A DNA stretch of 64,000 bases from Nocardia rhizosphaerihabitans (GTDB lineage: Bacteria; Actinomycetota; Actinomycetes; Mycobacteriales; Mycobacteriaceae). Numbering within the stretch: the first letter of the stretch is position 1; each line of letters opens with the position of its first letter. Location of the stretch: assembly GCF_014646295.1 (NCBI RefSeq), contig NZ_BMNE01000002.1, forward strand, positions 64,595 through 128,594, in the 5' to 3' direction. This document shows positions 52,880 through 62,713 of this stretch, one piece after another. A program made the position numbers and the translations under genes. The notes under the pieces were generated by a model. It was not told where the DNA came from and searched no databases. It saw nothing but the letters and a program-made list of their open reading frames with translations.

Positions 52880-53425
52880 CTAGAAGGTATCGCGGTCGAT
52901 CCGCAGCGTGGTGATGGTGGCGGCGAGGCCCTCGTACTGGTTGATCAGCAGCACGATCTCGATCAGCAGCCGTTCGTCGTAGTGCGCGGCGAGCTCCGCC
53001 CAGGCCGCGTCGTCCACATTCCGGGTGGTCACCAGCTGATCGGTGACGGTGAGCAGGGCGCGCCGGCGCGGTGTCCAGCCCTCGGCGTCGGGGCCGCTGC
53101 CGACCCGGTCGATCTCGACGGCGGTCAGGCCCGCTTTGCGGCCGAGGCGGCGATGGTGGTCGGTCTCGTAGGCGCACTCGCGTAGGTGCGCGACGCGCAG
53201 GATCACCAGCTCGGCCTCGGCGCGGGGCAGCCGTCCGCCCGGCATGAGCTTGCCGGAGAAATGCAGCCAGCCGCGGAACAATCCGCCGGTGCGCCCGAGT
53301 GTGCTGAAAAGATGCGCGTCGTCGGTGCCGGAGGCGCGGGAAAGCACTTGCCAGACAACCCAGTTGATCGGGCCGAGCTCGCCGAACCGTCCCGGCGAAA
53401 CCCGAGGTCGGGGTGCTGCGTCCAT
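52880..53425 (-). CDS. Carboxymuconolactone-decarboxylase-like protein
   Basis: 181 residues, counterpart of Rv0464c. LPRAEAELVILRVAHLRECAYETDHHRRLGRKAGL is the CMD core, but the CxxC of AhpD is reduced to a single Cys (RECAYETDHH), so it is not a standard AhpD. ATG at 53425. The region 53426-53625 upstream holds no other gene. Confidence 0.85.
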   Translation of the reverse strand: MDAAPRPRVSPGRFGELGPINWVVWQVLSRASGTDDAHLFSTLGRTGGLFRGWLHFSGKLMPGGRLPRAEAELVILRVAHLRECAYETDHHRRLGRKAGLTAVEIDRVGSGPDAEGWTPRRRALLTVTDQLVTTRNVDDAAWAELAAHYDERLLIEIVLLINQYEGLAATITTLRIDRDTF

Positions 53426-53625
53426 CTGGTGTCCACCTGCCTTCTCGACGTCGCCCGGTCGAGTCGGAGCGTACTCGCCGGTATCGAATTTCGGTGCCGA
53501 CTGCGCGAGAGTGCCGGTTTTCTTTGGTTTCCAGTGGTTTTCGCAACAGTTGCGCGTCATGATCGGTGGGTACCGCAGCGCGCAGCGGCGGTGTGAGGTC
53601 GCAGCACTGGTAGGGGAACATCGGA

Positions 53626-54516
53626 ATGCTGGTTCGGATCAGGCCGGGTGCGGAGCTCACCGGTGCCGAGCGGGAGTTCGTCGAATGCCTGCGCGCCTAC
53701 CCGAGCACGGGGCTCGCGCTGGTCGATTGCCAGGTGGGCGATCGCAGGCTGGGCGCGGTGATCGTGACGCCGCGGGGGATCACGGTCATCGAGGTGAAGG
53801 GGTTCCGGCGACGGCAGAGCGGGCTGCTCGCCGTCTCGGCGGGCAACTGGACGATCAGTGACAGTCCGTTAGATCTGGACACCGAGCAGTCGGCAGGCTT
53901 GACCGATCGGGTCGAGCACGGCGTGCACGCGGTGCGGGTCGCGCTGGAGCAGGCGTTGCAGGACAGCAGGCACGTGTCCGGCGCGGTGGTGATGGTGCCC
54001 TATCGGGGCGTGGTGGTGCGACCGGCGCGCACCGCGCTGCGGCCAGGGCTTGATGTGCTCGTCGCGAACACCGTCGATGCCCATGAGCTGCGGGTCTATC
54101 TGGAGGGCTTCTCCGCGGGACCCCGCGAATGGACCATCGACCGGGTCCTCGCCACGTGCACCGCGCTGGGCGTCGGCGACCTGACACCCTCGCGCGCCGC
54201 CCTCGACGCCGACGGTTTCGACGGCAACCGGCCGACGCAGAAGCCGATCCCGCCGCAGCCACGCAAATTCACCGAACCGATCCAGGCGCCGCCACCCGCG
54301 GACCCGAGCCGGCGGGGAAAGCTGGCGGGTCTGATCGTGTTCGCCGCCGCCCTGATCGGTGTGTTCGTCGTGTTCCTGGTGGTCGGGTCGGCCCTGCTGA
54401 ACGACCCACCGAGCCCGCGGACGACCTCGGAGACCACACAGACCACGACCAGGGCGCCCAGCACGCCCGCCGGCAAGGGGCCGACGGTGTGCTGGCCTTT
54501 CCAGAGCGATTGCTGA
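53626..54516 (+). CDS. NERD-domain membrane protein
   Basis: 296 residues. The first 190 match the nuclease-related NERD domain: LVDCQVGDRRLGAVIVTPRGITVIEVKGF has the D...ExK core of the restriction-endonuclease-like fold. A Pro-rich linker, one membrane helix (LAGLIVFAAALIGVFVVFLVVGSALL) and a Thr-rich outer tail follow. The nuclease domain would face the cytoplasm. Role unknown, possibly DNA uptake or defence. Confidence 0.85.
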   Translation: MLVRIRPGAELTGAEREFVECLRAYPSTGLALVDCQVGDRRLGAVIVTPRGITVIEVKGFRRRQSGLLAVSAGNWTISDSPLDLDTEQSAGLTDRVEHGVHAVRVALEQALQDSRHVSGAVVMVPYRGVVVRPARTALRPGLDVLVANTVDAHELRVYLEGFSAGPREWTIDRVLATCTALGVGDLTPSRAALDADGFDGNRPTQKPIPPQPRKFTEPIQAPPPADPSRRGKLAGLIVFAAALIGVFVVFLVVGSALLNDPPSPRTTSETTQTTTRAPSTPAGKGPTVCWPFQSDC

Positions 54517-54520
54517 GATC

Positions 54521-55249
54521 TCAATCCCGCACGGTGTGACCGAGTTTGGTGAACGCGATCGCCTGCTCGGCGCGTACCCGGACATGGGCGCGGGAGGAAT
54601 CGATGTGGGTGGTGAGGGTGTGCAGGGCAAGCTCCTGCTCGCCAGCCAGCACCTGCTCGGCGATGGTGATGTGGTCGGCGGTCATCGTGGCGACTCGTTC
54701 GGCGTTGGGTACGTCCATGGTGCGGACCGGGCGCACCCGCATGTAGACCGCGGTGAGCGCGTCGGCGAGTGCCGAATTGCCTGCCGCCCGAAGCAGTTCG
54801 GTGTGGAATCGTTCGTCGGCGGCCACCAGCTCGGGCCCGGGTTCCGGTGGGGTGTCCCGGTATTCGAGCCAGCGATCGAGTTCGGCGCGGACGGCGGGTA
54901 GATCGTGCGCGGCGGGACTGTGCGGCTGGACCGAGTCGGCGGCGTCGATGCGTTGAAAACCCCGTGCTTCCAAAACGTTCCGTAGCTCGTAGAGCTCGTC
55001 CAGCTCCGCCAAGCGCAGGCGGTATGGGTAGAGCCCGTCGGTGTGTCGCTGCACCAGCCCGTCGGCCTGCAACCTGGCCAGCGCCTCGCGCACCGGTGTG
55101 CGCGAGACGCCGTACCGCTGGGCCAGCCGTTCGGCGCGGAGCCGTTCGGTGGGCTGGAGTGCCCCGGTCGCGAGGTCGTCGCGCAGCGACACATAGACGC
55201 GCTCGGCCAGCGGCACCCGGATACCCTCGCTTGAGCCCCTGCGTCCCAT
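54521..55249 (-). CDS. GntR/FCD-family regulator
   Basis: 242 residues: wHTH VYVSLRDDLATGALQPTERLRAERLAQRYGVSRTPVREALARLQADGLV and an all-helical FCD domain with metal/ligand residues around AADERFHTELLRAAGNSAL and HITIAEQVLAGE. It is 14 bp downstream of urtE on the same strand, so probably co-transcribed with the urea transporter and a candidate for controlling it. Confidence 0.9.
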   Translation of the reverse strand: MGRRGSSEGIRVPLAERVYVSLRDDLATGALQPTERLRAERLAQRYGVSRTPVREALARLQADGLVQRHTDGLYPYRLRLAELDELYELRNVLEARGFQRIDAADSVQPHSPAAHDLPAVRAELDRWLEYRDTPPEPGPELVAADERFHTELLRAAGNSALADALTAVYMRVRPVRTMDVPNAERVATMTADHITIAEQVLAGEQELALHTLTTHIDSSRAHVRVRAEQAIAFTKLGHTVRD

Positions 55250-55263
55250 GGGTGGGCCTGCGT

Positions 55264-55956
55264 TCAGATCGCCATCGCCGCGCGGACCGCGGATTCCGCA
55301 CCGGCCCCACCCTCGCCCGAGGAGCCGAGATGGCCCGAATGCAGCACGTAATAGTGCTGGGCGGCTTGCAGAGCGAAGCCGATGTGCTGTTCGACCAGCA
55401 ACACGCTGAGCCCACCACGTTGGGTGAGATCGATGATGGTGCGCTCGATCTCGGCGACCACCGACGGCTGGATGCCCTCGGTCGGCTCGTCGAGGATCAG
55501 CAACTTGGGCTCGGTGATCAGGGCGCGCGCGATGGCCAGCTGCTGACGCTGACCGCCGGAGAGCAGACCGGCCTTGCGGGTCAGCAGCTCACGCAGCGCG
55601 GGGAAAAGCTCGAGCGATTCCTCGATCAGCGCCTTGCCGCGCTTGCGCCCGTCCGCGACGACCTGGAGGTTCTCGGCGGTGGTCAGCTGGGGAAAACTCT
55701 GCTGTCCCTGCGGCACGTAGGCGATGCCGCGCTTGACCCGTTGCGACGGGGAGAGCTTGGTGATCTTGTCGCCGTCGAAGGTGATCGTGCCGGACTTGGT
55801 CGGCAGCAGGCCGACGGCGGTGCGCAGCAGCGTCGTCTTGCCTGCGCCGTTGTGGCCCATGATGGCGACTACGCTGTCGTCGGGCACGGTCAGGCTGACG
55901 CCGTGGATCACCTCGGTGCGCCCGTAGCCCGAGTGGATGTCGTGTAGTTCAAGCAT
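55264..55956 (-). CDS. urtE: Urea ABC transporter ATPase UrtE
   Basis: 230 residues; Walker A GHNGAGKTTLL, signature LSGGQRQQLAIARAL, Walker B LLILDEPTEGIQPSVV. The phrase DEPTEGIQPSVV is typical of UrtE. Overlaps urtD by 8 bp. Confidence 0.94.
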   Translation of the reverse strand: MLELHDIHSGYGRTEVIHGVSLTVPDDSVVAIMGHNGAGKTTLLRTAVGLLPTKSGTITFDGDKITKLSPSQRVKRGIAYVPQGQQSFPQLTTAENLQVVADGRKRGKALIEESLELFPALRELLTRKAGLLSGGQRQQLAIARALITEPKLLILDEPTEGIQPSVVAEIERTIIDLTQRGGLSVLLVEQHIGFALQAAQHYYVLHSGHLGSSGEGGAGAESAVRAAMAI

Positions 55957-56761
55957 CGGCCGACTCCTTGTTCGTCGCGTCCTCGGCGAGTGCCGCGGTG
56001 CCGAGGTAGACCTCCTGCACCTTCGGATCGGCCTGCACCTCTTCGACGCTGCCCTCGCTGAGCACCTTGCCGCCCGCCAGGACGGTGACCGAGGTGGCGA
56101 AGGACCGCATGAAGTCCATGTCGTGCTCCACGACGACGACCACGCGGTCACCGCCGATGCGGCGCAACAGGTTGCCGGTCTCCTCGCGCTCCTCGGCGCT
56201 CATGCCCGCGACCGGCTCGTCGAGCAGCAGCACCGAGGCGTTCTGCACCAGCAGCATGCCGATCTCGAGCCACTGCTTCTGACCGTGCGCGAGCACACCC
56301 GCCGGCTTGTCCCGCAGGGCGGTGAGACCCGTTGTCTCCAAAGCCTCTTCGATGCTGGGCAGCACCGATTTGCGCGCGCGCAGCAGCGACAGTGGCGAAC
56401 GACCCGCGCCCGCCGCGATGTCGAGGTTCTGCAACACGCTGAGCTGTTCGAACACGCTCGCCGTCTGGAAGGTGCGTCCGACGCCGAGGCGGGCGATCTG
56501 GTGCACCTTCTTGCCGAGCAGTTCGGTGCCCGACTTCTGCGCCGAGCCGGTGGCCGGGACCAGGCCGGTGATGGCGTCGATGAGGGTGGTCTTGCCCGCG
56601 CCGTTGGGGCCGATCAGGAACCGCAGGTCGCCCTGCAGCACCGTCAGGTCGACATCGGTGACGGCCTTGAAACCGTCGAAACTCACCGAGAGACCGCGGA
56701 TTTCGAGGTAGTCGCTGTCCATGCCCGCGTTGCCGCCCGCTTTGGGCTCGTGTGTGGTCAT
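55949..56761 (-). CDS. urtD: Urea ABC transporter ATPase UrtD
   Basis: 270 residues; Walker A GPNGAGKTTLI, HGQKQWLEIGMLLVQNASVLLLDEPVAGMSAEE as in UrtD, where the signature loop is AHGQKQ instead of LSGGQ. LivG-like. ATG at 56761 overlaps urtC stop (ATGA). Confidence 0.94.
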   Translation of the reverse strand: MTTHEPKAGGNAGMDSDYLEIRGLSVSFDGFKAVTDVDLTVLQGDLRFLIGPNGAGKTTLIDAITGLVPATGSAQKSGTELLGKKVHQIARLGVGRTFQTASVFEQLSVLQNLDIAAGAGRSPLSLLRARKSVLPSIEEALETTGLTALRDKPAGVLAHGQKQWLEIGMLLVQNASVLLLDEPVAGMSAEEREETGNLLRRIGGDRVVVVVEHDMDFMRSFATSVTVLAGGKVLSEGSVEEVQADPKVQEVYLGTAALAEDATNKESADA

Positions 56762-57891
56762 CGCACTTGCACCTTCTCCTCGGTGACGACGGCGGCGGGT
56801 TCGGCGGGAACCGGGGCCGGCTCCGGTTTCCGGCTCTGCCACCAGCCCCTGAACAGCGGCCACAGCCCGGCCAGTCCGGCGGGGATGAACCCGACCACGA
56901 CGATGAACAACACGCCCTGCAGGTAGGTCCAGCCCGACGGGAACGACTCCGACAGCGAGGTCTGCGCCCAGGCCACGCCGATCGCGCCGAGAACCGGACC
57001 GAGCAGCGTGGTGCGGCCACCGATCGCGACACCGATGAGGAACGCGATGGACGGGACGACACCGATGTCGGCGGGCGAGATGATGCCCACGATCGGGGTG
57101 AACAGCGCACCGGCGATGCCTGCCAGGAACGCAGCGACCACATAGGCGACGATCTTGATATTGGCCGGGTCGTAGCCGAGGAAGCGCACCCGCTCCTCGG
57201 CATCACGCACCGCGACAAGCAGTTCGCCGTAGCGGCTGCGGTTGAGCTGCCGGATCAGTGCGACGACCAGCAGCAAGGTGCCTGCGGCGATGAAGAACAG
57301 CATCTGCCGGTTGGCCGGGTCCGACAGTTTGAAGCCGAAGAAGGCGCGGAAATCCGACAGGCCGGTGAAGCCGCCGATGGCCTGCTGACCGGTGAGCAGG
57401 ATCGCCAGCGCCGCGGCCAGCGCCTGGCTCAGGATGGCGAAGTAGGCGCCACGGACCCGGCGCTTGAACACGCCGTAGCCGAGCACGGCCGCCACCAGTG
57501 CGGGCAGCACCAGGATGGCGAGAATCGCGACCGGCGCGGCGGCGAACGGCTCCCAGAAGGCGGGCAGCTCGCTGATCCCGGAGATCTCCATGAACTCGGG
57601 CACGTCGTTGCCCAGGCGCGTGGCGTCGGCGAGCTGCATGTGCATCGCCATGATGTAGGCGCCGATGCCGAAGAACACGCCCTGGCCGAGGGTGAGCATT
57701 CCACCACGGCCCCAGGCCAATCCGATGCCCGCCGCCACGATGGCGAAGCAGAGGAACTTGGCGAGCAGGTTCAGGCGGAAGTCGCTGAGCACTGCGGGTG
57801 CCACCGCGAACAGCAGAATCGCGGCGACCGCGAAACCCGCCAGCGGGGTCAGCCGGGGATACGCGCGGAGGCGTTCGGTGAGTGCGGTCAT
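56758..57891 (-). CDS. urtC: Urea ABC transporter permease UrtC
   Basis: 377 residues, LivM-like permease with about ten helices; GLAWGRGGMLTLGQGVFFGIGAYIMAMHMQ and VRFLGYDPANIKIVAYVVAAFLAGIAGAL are the recognisable blocks. ATG at 57891 overlaps urtB stop. Confidence 0.94.
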   Translation of the reverse strand: MTALTERLRAYPRLTPLAGFAVAAILLFAVAPAVLSDFRLNLLAKFLCFAIVAAGIGLAWGRGGMLTLGQGVFFGIGAYIMAMHMQLADATRLGNDVPEFMEISGISELPAFWEPFAAAPVAILAILVLPALVAAVLGYGVFKRRVRGAYFAILSQALAAALAILLTGQQAIGGFTGLSDFRAFFGFKLSDPANRQMLFFIAAGTLLLVVALIRQLNRSRYGELLVAVRDAEERVRFLGYDPANIKIVAYVVAAFLAGIAGALFTPIVGIISPADIGVVPSIAFLIGVAIGGRTTLLGPVLGAIGVAWAQTSLSESFPSGWTYLQGVLFIVVVGFIPAGLAGLWPLFRGWWQSRKPEPAPVPAEPAAVVTEEKVQVR

Positions 57892-58772
57892 GCCAGGCTC
57901 CTCGTCCGCACGGTGAACAGGCCCTGCGGACGGACCTGCAGGAAGATGACGATCAGCACGAACACGATCACCTTCGCGATGGACGCGGTGGTCGAGTATT
58001 CGATGAACGAGTTGAGCAGGCCGAGCGCGAACGCCGCGATCACCGTGCCCTTGATCTGGCCGAGGCCACCGATCACGACCACCAGGAACGCGTCGATCAG
58101 ATAGCTCTGGCCGATGGTGGGACTCGTCGAACCGATCAGGGTCAGCGCCACACCGGCGACGCCGGCCAGGCCGGAGCCGATGAAGAACGTGCTGATATCG
58201 GTGAATCTGCTGGATATTCCACTGGTTTCGGCAAGCCCGCGGTTCTGCACGACGGCCCGGATTCGTCGACCCATCGGCGTGGCCTTGAGCACGGCGGCCA
58301 GCGCGGTCACCGCGACGATCGCCAGCACCAGGATGAAGATGCGGGTCTTGGGCACCACCGCACCTGCGATAGTGATTCCGCCGCTGAGCCATTCGGGTAC
58401 GAGTACGTTCTTCGCGGGTGCGCCGAAGATGTCACGCGCGGCCTGCTGGAGTACGAGCCCGACACCGAAGGTGACCAGCAGTGTGTCCAGCGGACGGTCG
58501 TACATGTAGCGGATCAGGCCCATTTCCAGCGCGGCGCCGAGCAGGCCGCCGATCAGGAAGCCGAGCAGCAGCGACACGACCAGCGAGACGCCCGCCGACG
58601 AGAAGACCTGCTGCACAACGTAGGTGGTGTAGCAGCCGGCCATGATGAACTCGCCGTGCGCCATGTTGATGACGCCCATCTGACCGAAGGTCAGCGCCAG
58701 GCCGAGCGCGGCGAGCAGAAGAATGGATCCCAGGCTCAACCCCGTGAAGAGCTGGCCGATCAGCACGTCCAT
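57888..58772 (-). CDS. urtB: Urea ABC transporter permease UrtB
   Basis: 294 residues, LivH-like; LALTFGQMGVINMAHGEFIMAGCYTTYVVQ is the conserved N-terminal part. ATG at 58772 with AAGGAG. 63 bp after urtA. Confidence 0.94.
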   Translation of the reverse strand: MDVLIGQLFTGLSLGSILLLAALGLALTFGQMGVINMAHGEFIMAGCYTTYVVQQVFSSAGVSLVVSLLLGFLIGGLLGAALEMGLIRYMYDRPLDTLLVTFGVGLVLQQAARDIFGAPAKNVLVPEWLSGGITIAGAVVPKTRIFILVLAIVAVTALAAVLKATPMGRRIRAVVQNRGLAETSGISSRFTDISTFFIGSGLAGVAGVALTLIGSTSPTIGQSYLIDAFLVVVIGGLGQIKGTVIAAFALGLLNSFIEYSTTASIAKVIVFVLIVIFLQVRPQGLFTVRTRSLA

Positions 58773-58835
58773 TGCAGTGGACTCCTTGGAATGGGGCGGT
58801 GTGGGACGCGGCGCGTCCCACACCGATCGGGCTGA

Positions 58836-60086
58836 TTACTTGAGGCCCTTGGCCCAGTCGTAGGAGTTCAGGTACGGGTCAGGGGTGATCGCCTTGCCGG
58901 AATCCCACACCGTGTAGATCAGGCCGTCCGGGCGGATCTCGCCGATCCGGGCGGTCTTGGTGATGTGGTGGTTGGTGCCGTCGATGGTGACGGTGCCCTC
59001 GGGCGCCTCGAAGCTGACGCCGTCGGCCGCGGCCTGCACGTCGGCCACGGCGAACGACTTGGCCTTCTCGACGGTGTTCTTCCACAGGAAGACCGAGGCG
59101 TAGGCGGCTTCCATCGGATCCGAGGTGGGCTTGTCGGCGCCGAAGGCGGCCTTGTAGTCGGCGACGAACTTCTTGTTCACCGGGGAGTCGACGGTCTGGT
59201 AGTAGTTCCAGGCGGTCAGCTGGCCCGCGATGTTCTGCGCGCCGATACCGGCGACCTCTTCCTCGGCGATCGACACCGAAACCACCGGCATCTCAGCGGC
59301 TTTGAGGCCCGCGTTGGTGTACTCGCGGAAGAACGCGACATTGGAGTCGCCGTTGAGGGTGTTGAACACCGCGCCCGCCTTGGCGCTGCGGACCTTGTTG
59401 ACGATGGTGGAGAAGTCGGTCGAGCCCAGCGGGGTGTAGTCCTCGCCCTTGATCTCGATGCCGTTGGCCGCGGCGTAGGCCTTGATCTCGCGGTTGGCGG
59501 TCTGCGGGAAGACGTAGTCCGAGCCGACCAGGTAGAGGGACTTGATGCCCTTCTGCTTCAGGTAGTCCAGCGCGGGGATGATCTGCTGGTTGGTGGTGGC
59601 GCCGGTGTAGAAGATGTTCTTGCTGTCTTCCAGGCCCTCGTACTGCACGGGGTAGTAGAGCAGCGAGTTCAGGCTCTCGAACTTGGGCTTCATGGCCTTG
59701 CGGCTCGACGAGGTCCAGCCACCGAACACCGCGGCGACACAGTCGGAGCTGATCAGCTTCTCCGCCTTCTCGGCGAAGGTCTTCGGGTCCGAGGCGCCGT
59801 CTTCGAGGACGATCTCGATCTTCTTGCCGAGCACGCCGCCCGCGGCGTTGATCTGGTCGATCGCCAGTTTGGTCGAATTGGCCACGGTGACTTCGGAAAT
59901 GGCCATGGTGCCCGACAGCGAGTGCAGCGAACCGACCTTGATCGTGTCCTTGGTGGTGTCGACGCAGGACACGGCATTCGAGCCGGCGGACGCGTCGTCA
60001 CGCGCACCGCAGCCGGTGAGCAACAGGCCGGCGACGGCCACCGCGGCGGGCACCGTGAGTGCCTTGACCAGACGGGAATCAGACAT
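58836..60086 (-). CDS. urtA: Urea ABC transporter substrate-binding lipoprotein UrtA
   Basis: 416 residues. Lipobox LLLTGC (Cys26), then a Leu/Ile/Val-type periplasmic-binding fold: [47 protein letters not shown], which is the UrtA hallmark. Binds urea (or short amides) outside the membrane for the UrtBCDE complex. First gene of the operon; expression likely nitrogen controlled (see upstream sites). Confidence 0.95.
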   Translation of the reverse strand: MSDSRLVKALTVPAAVAVAGLLLTGCGARDDASAGSNAVSCVDTTKDTIKVGSLHSLSGTMAISEVTVANSTKLAIDQINAAGGVLGKKIEIVLEDGASDPKTFAEKAEKLISSDCVAAVFGGWTSSSRKAMKPKFESLNSLLYYPVQYEGLEDSKNIFYTGATTNQQIIPALDYLKQKGIKSLYLVGSDYVFPQTANREIKAYAAANGIEIKGEDYTPLGSTDFSTIVNKVRSAKAGAVFNTLNGDSNVAFFREYTNAGLKAAEMPVVSVSIAEEEVAGIGAQNIAGQLTAWNYYQTVDSPVNKKFVADYKAAFGADKPTSDPMEAAYASVFLWKNTVEKAKSFAVADVQAAADGVSFEAPEGTVTIDGTNHHITKTARIGEIRPDGLIYTVWDSGKAITPDPYLNSYDWAKGLK

Positions 60087-60129
60087 GGGCGGTTCTCCTC
60101 ATCGACACCGCTGCCGCCCGGGTACTGGA

Positions 60130-60149
60130 TGTACACCGGGTTGTATACA
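60130..60149. promoter_or_regulatory. Candidate FCD-regulator operator upstream of urtA
   Basis: TGTACAC-N6-GTATACA, 7-bp arms with one mismatch, 44 bp before the urtA start. The GT-N2-AC cores resemble GntR/FCD sites. Confidence 0.45.
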
Positions 60150-60207
60150 GCGGCTGTATTCGTGAGCGGAACGGTAGATGGAACATGTTGCACCGGAATA
60201 TCTCTCG

Positions 60208-60243
60208 GTCACGTGTCCGTTTCGTCTGTTTCATCCGTGTGAA
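60208..60243. promoter_or_regulatory. Candidate GlnR-type nitrogen box
   Basis: On the minus strand TTCAC-N6-GAAAC, then four bases, then GAAAC-N6-GTGAC, about 122 bp before urtA. The alternating GTNAC/GAAAC with 6-bp gaps is the actinobacterial GlnR pattern; spacing between the halves is irregular. Confidence 0.4.
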
Positions 60244-60377
60244 CAATTGCTCAGGGCGGGTGTGTGCCTACGGTTGCGTAGGGACGCCGCGGTGCGGCAC
60301 GCTTCGAATTCGTACGACGTCGAACAGCCGAATCGCACGGCGCTCGGGCCGTGTGTGGTCAGTCCAGGAGGCGACCG

Positions 60378-62207
60378 ATGGGGCACTACAAGTCGAATGT
60401 GCGTGACATCGAGTTCAATCTCTTCGAGGTACTGAATCTCGACAAACTCCTCGACACCGGGGCCTACGGCGACCTTGACTCCGATACGGTGCGCCAGATC
60501 CTCGACGAGGTGAAACGCCTGGCCGAGGGCCCGATCGCGGCATCGTTCGCCGATGCCGACCGGCACCCGGTGGTCTATCACCCCGAGACCTTCGAGATCA
60601 CGGTGCCCGAGTCGCTGCGCAAGACGGTCGACGCGGTGCACGAAGCGGGCTGGTACCGGCTCGGCATGCCGGAGGGCATGGACGGCACCCCCGCCCCGAA
60701 CGTGCTGATGTGGGCCATCAACGAGCTCGTCATCTGTGCCAATCCCTCGGCCAGCTTCTTCAACATGGGTCCGCTGATGGGCTCGGTGCTCTACGGGATC
60801 GGCACCGAGCAGCAGAAACGCTGGGCGCGTGGCGGTTTCGAGCGCGGCTGGCAGGGGACCATGGTGCTCACCGAGCCCGATGCCGGGTCCGATGTGGGCG
60901 CGGGCCGCGCCAAGGCGGTGCCGCAGCCCGACGGGTCCTGGCACATCGAGGGGGTGAAGCGGTTCATCTCCGGTGGTGACGTGGGTGACGTGGCGGAGAA
61001 TATGTTCCACCTCGTGCTCGCCCGGCCCGAAGGCGCCGGCCCCGGCACCAAGGGGCTGTCGCTGTTCTATGTGCCGAAGTTCCTCTTCGATCCCGAGACG
61101 CTGGAACTCGGCGAGCGCAACGGGGTGTACGTGACCGGCATCGAGCACAAGATGGGGATCAAGTCCTCGCCGACCTGCGAGCTCACCTTCGGCGGCACCT
61201 CGGTGCCCGCGAAGGGCTGGCTGGTCGGCGACGTGCACGACGGCATCGCGCAGATGTTCAAGGTGATCGAGAACGCGCGGATGACGGTCGGCGTGAAATC
61301 CTCCGGGACGTTGTCGACCGGCTACCTGAACGCGCTCGAGTACGCCAAGACCAGGGTGCAGGGCGCGGACCTGACGCAGATGTCGGACAAGGCCGCGCCG
61401 CGCGTGACCATCACCCATCACCCCGATGTGCGGCGGTCGCTGGCCATGCAGAAGGCGTACGCGGAGGGGTTACGCGCGGTATATATGTACACCGCCGCGC
61501 ATCAGAACGAGGATGTGGCGCAACTGGTCTCGGGCGCCGATCCGGAGCTCGCGCATCGCGTCGACGATCTGCTGCTGCCGATCGTCAAGGGCGTCGGGTC
61601 CGAGCGGGCCTATCAGTTGCTGACCGAGTCGCTGCAAACTCTCGGCGGCTCCGGCTACCTGCAGGACTATCCGATCGAGCAGTACATCCGCGACGCCAAG
61701 ATCGACTCCCTCTACGAGGGCACCACCGCCATCCAAGCCCAGGATTTCTTCTTCCGCAAGATCATTCGCGATCGCGGCACCGCGCTGGCCCACGTGAACG
61801 CCCAGATCACCGCCTACCTGGACAGCGACTCCGGCCGCTTCGGCGCCGAACGCGCCCTGCTGCGCACCGCCCAGGGCGACATCGCCGCCATGGGCGCCAC
61901 CCTCACCGGCTACGCCATGGCGGGCCAGAGCGACCCCACCGAGCTCTACAAGGTAGGCCTCGGCTCGGTCCGCTTCCTGATGTCGGTCGGCGACCTGCTC
62001 ATCGCCTGGCGCCTGCTCGTCCAAGCCGACATCGCCGCCGCCGCCCTCGCCGCCGACGCCACCCCCAAAGACCGCCCCTTCTACCAGGGCAAAATCGCCG
62101 CGGCCAGCTTCTTCGCCAAGAACGTCCTCCCCGAACTCACCGCTACCAAGAACATCCTCGCCACCATGGACAACGACATCATGGCCATCCCGGAGGAAGC
62201 CTTCTGA
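60378..62207 (+). CDS. FadE5-like acyl-CoA dehydrogenase
   Basis: 609 residues. Opens [19 protein letters not shown] as in mycobacterial FadE5. FAD contacts [16 protein letters not shown] and [11 protein letters not shown], catalytic Glu in [20 protein letters not shown], and the long C-terminal helical domain of this subgroup. It oxidises acyl-CoA to enoyl-CoA in beta-oxidation. ATG at 60378 with AGGAGG. Divergent from urtA. Confidence 0.93.
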   Translation: MGHYKSNVRDIEFNLFEVLNLDKLLDTGAYGDLDSDTVRQILDEVKRLAEGPIAASFADADRHPVVYHPETFEITVPESLRKTVDAVHEAGWYRLGMPEGMDGTPAPNVLMWAINELVICANPSASFFNMGPLMGSVLYGIGTEQQKRWARGGFERGWQGTMVLTEPDAGSDVGAGRAKAVPQPDGSWHIEGVKRFISGGDVGDVAENMFHLVLARPEGAGPGTKGLSLFYVPKFLFDPETLELGERNGVYVTGIEHKMGIKSSPTCELTFGGTSVPAKGWLVGDVHDGIAQMFKVIENARMTVGVKSSGTLSTGYLNALEYAKTRVQGADLTQMSDKAAPRVTITHHPDVRRSLAMQKAYAEGLRAVYMYTAAHQNEDVAQLVSGADPELAHRVDDLLLPIVKGVGSERAYQLLTESLQTLGGSGYLQDYPIEQYIRDAKIDSLYEGTTAIQAQDFFFRKIIRDRGTALAHVNAQITAYLDSDSGRFGAERALLRTAQGDIAAMGATLTGYAMAGQSDPTELYKVGLGSVRFLMSVGDLLIAWRLLVQADIAAAALAADATPKDRPFYQGKIAAASFFAKNVLPELTATKNILATMDNDIMAIPEEAF

Positions 62208-62216
62208 ACGGCGCGG

Positions 62217-62588
62217 TCAGGCGACCGAGATGCTGGAGCGCATTCCGATCGAATGGTGCTTGCCGACGGAACACCAGAGTGCGTAGGTGCCCGCCTGCAG
62301 TGTGACCTTCAGTTCGGCGCTGGCGCCGCCCTCGAGCACCGGGGTGCGGGAATCGACGCCGGGCCCGGCGATGACCAGGTCGTGGCGGGTTCTGCCATCG
62401 TTCCGCACGTCGAGGGTGTAGGTACCCGCCCGGACATTGGGCCTGGACACGGTGATCGAGTACTCGGTCTCGATCACGGTGATCCGGTTCGATTCCAGTG
62501 CGTGCGCATCCACGCCGGACAGCGACACTGCCAGCGCGAAGGGGACGCCGACGGCGATTCGGGCTACTCGTCGCGATTGTTTCTGCAT
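62217..62588 (-). CDS. Secreted cupredoxin-like protein
   Basis: 123 residues. Signal peptide (RVARIAVGVPFALAVSLSGVDAHA), then a small beta-barrel with type-1 copper ligands in order: His in TRHDLVIAGP, Cys-His-Met in YALWCSVGKHHSIGM. Likely a periplasmic-space electron carrier; partner unknown. AGGAGG site before ATG 62588. Confidence 0.85.
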   Translation of the reverse strand: MQKQSRRVARIAVGVPFALAVSLSGVDAHALESNRITVIETEYSITVSRPNVRAGTYTLDVRNDGRTRHDLVIAGPGVDSRTPVLEGGASAELKVTLQAGTYALWCSVGKHHSIGMRSSISVA

Positions 62589-62713
62589 CGAACGCCTCCT
62601 GACTGTCGGCGTCGAGGGCCTGCCGGTCCGCGGTTTGTTCCTGCAATCGATCATTCCGCGTTTACGCGGCGCCCGGTAGCCCCCTGTCCGGTCGCTCGGT
62701 CCGGTAGCGCGGA

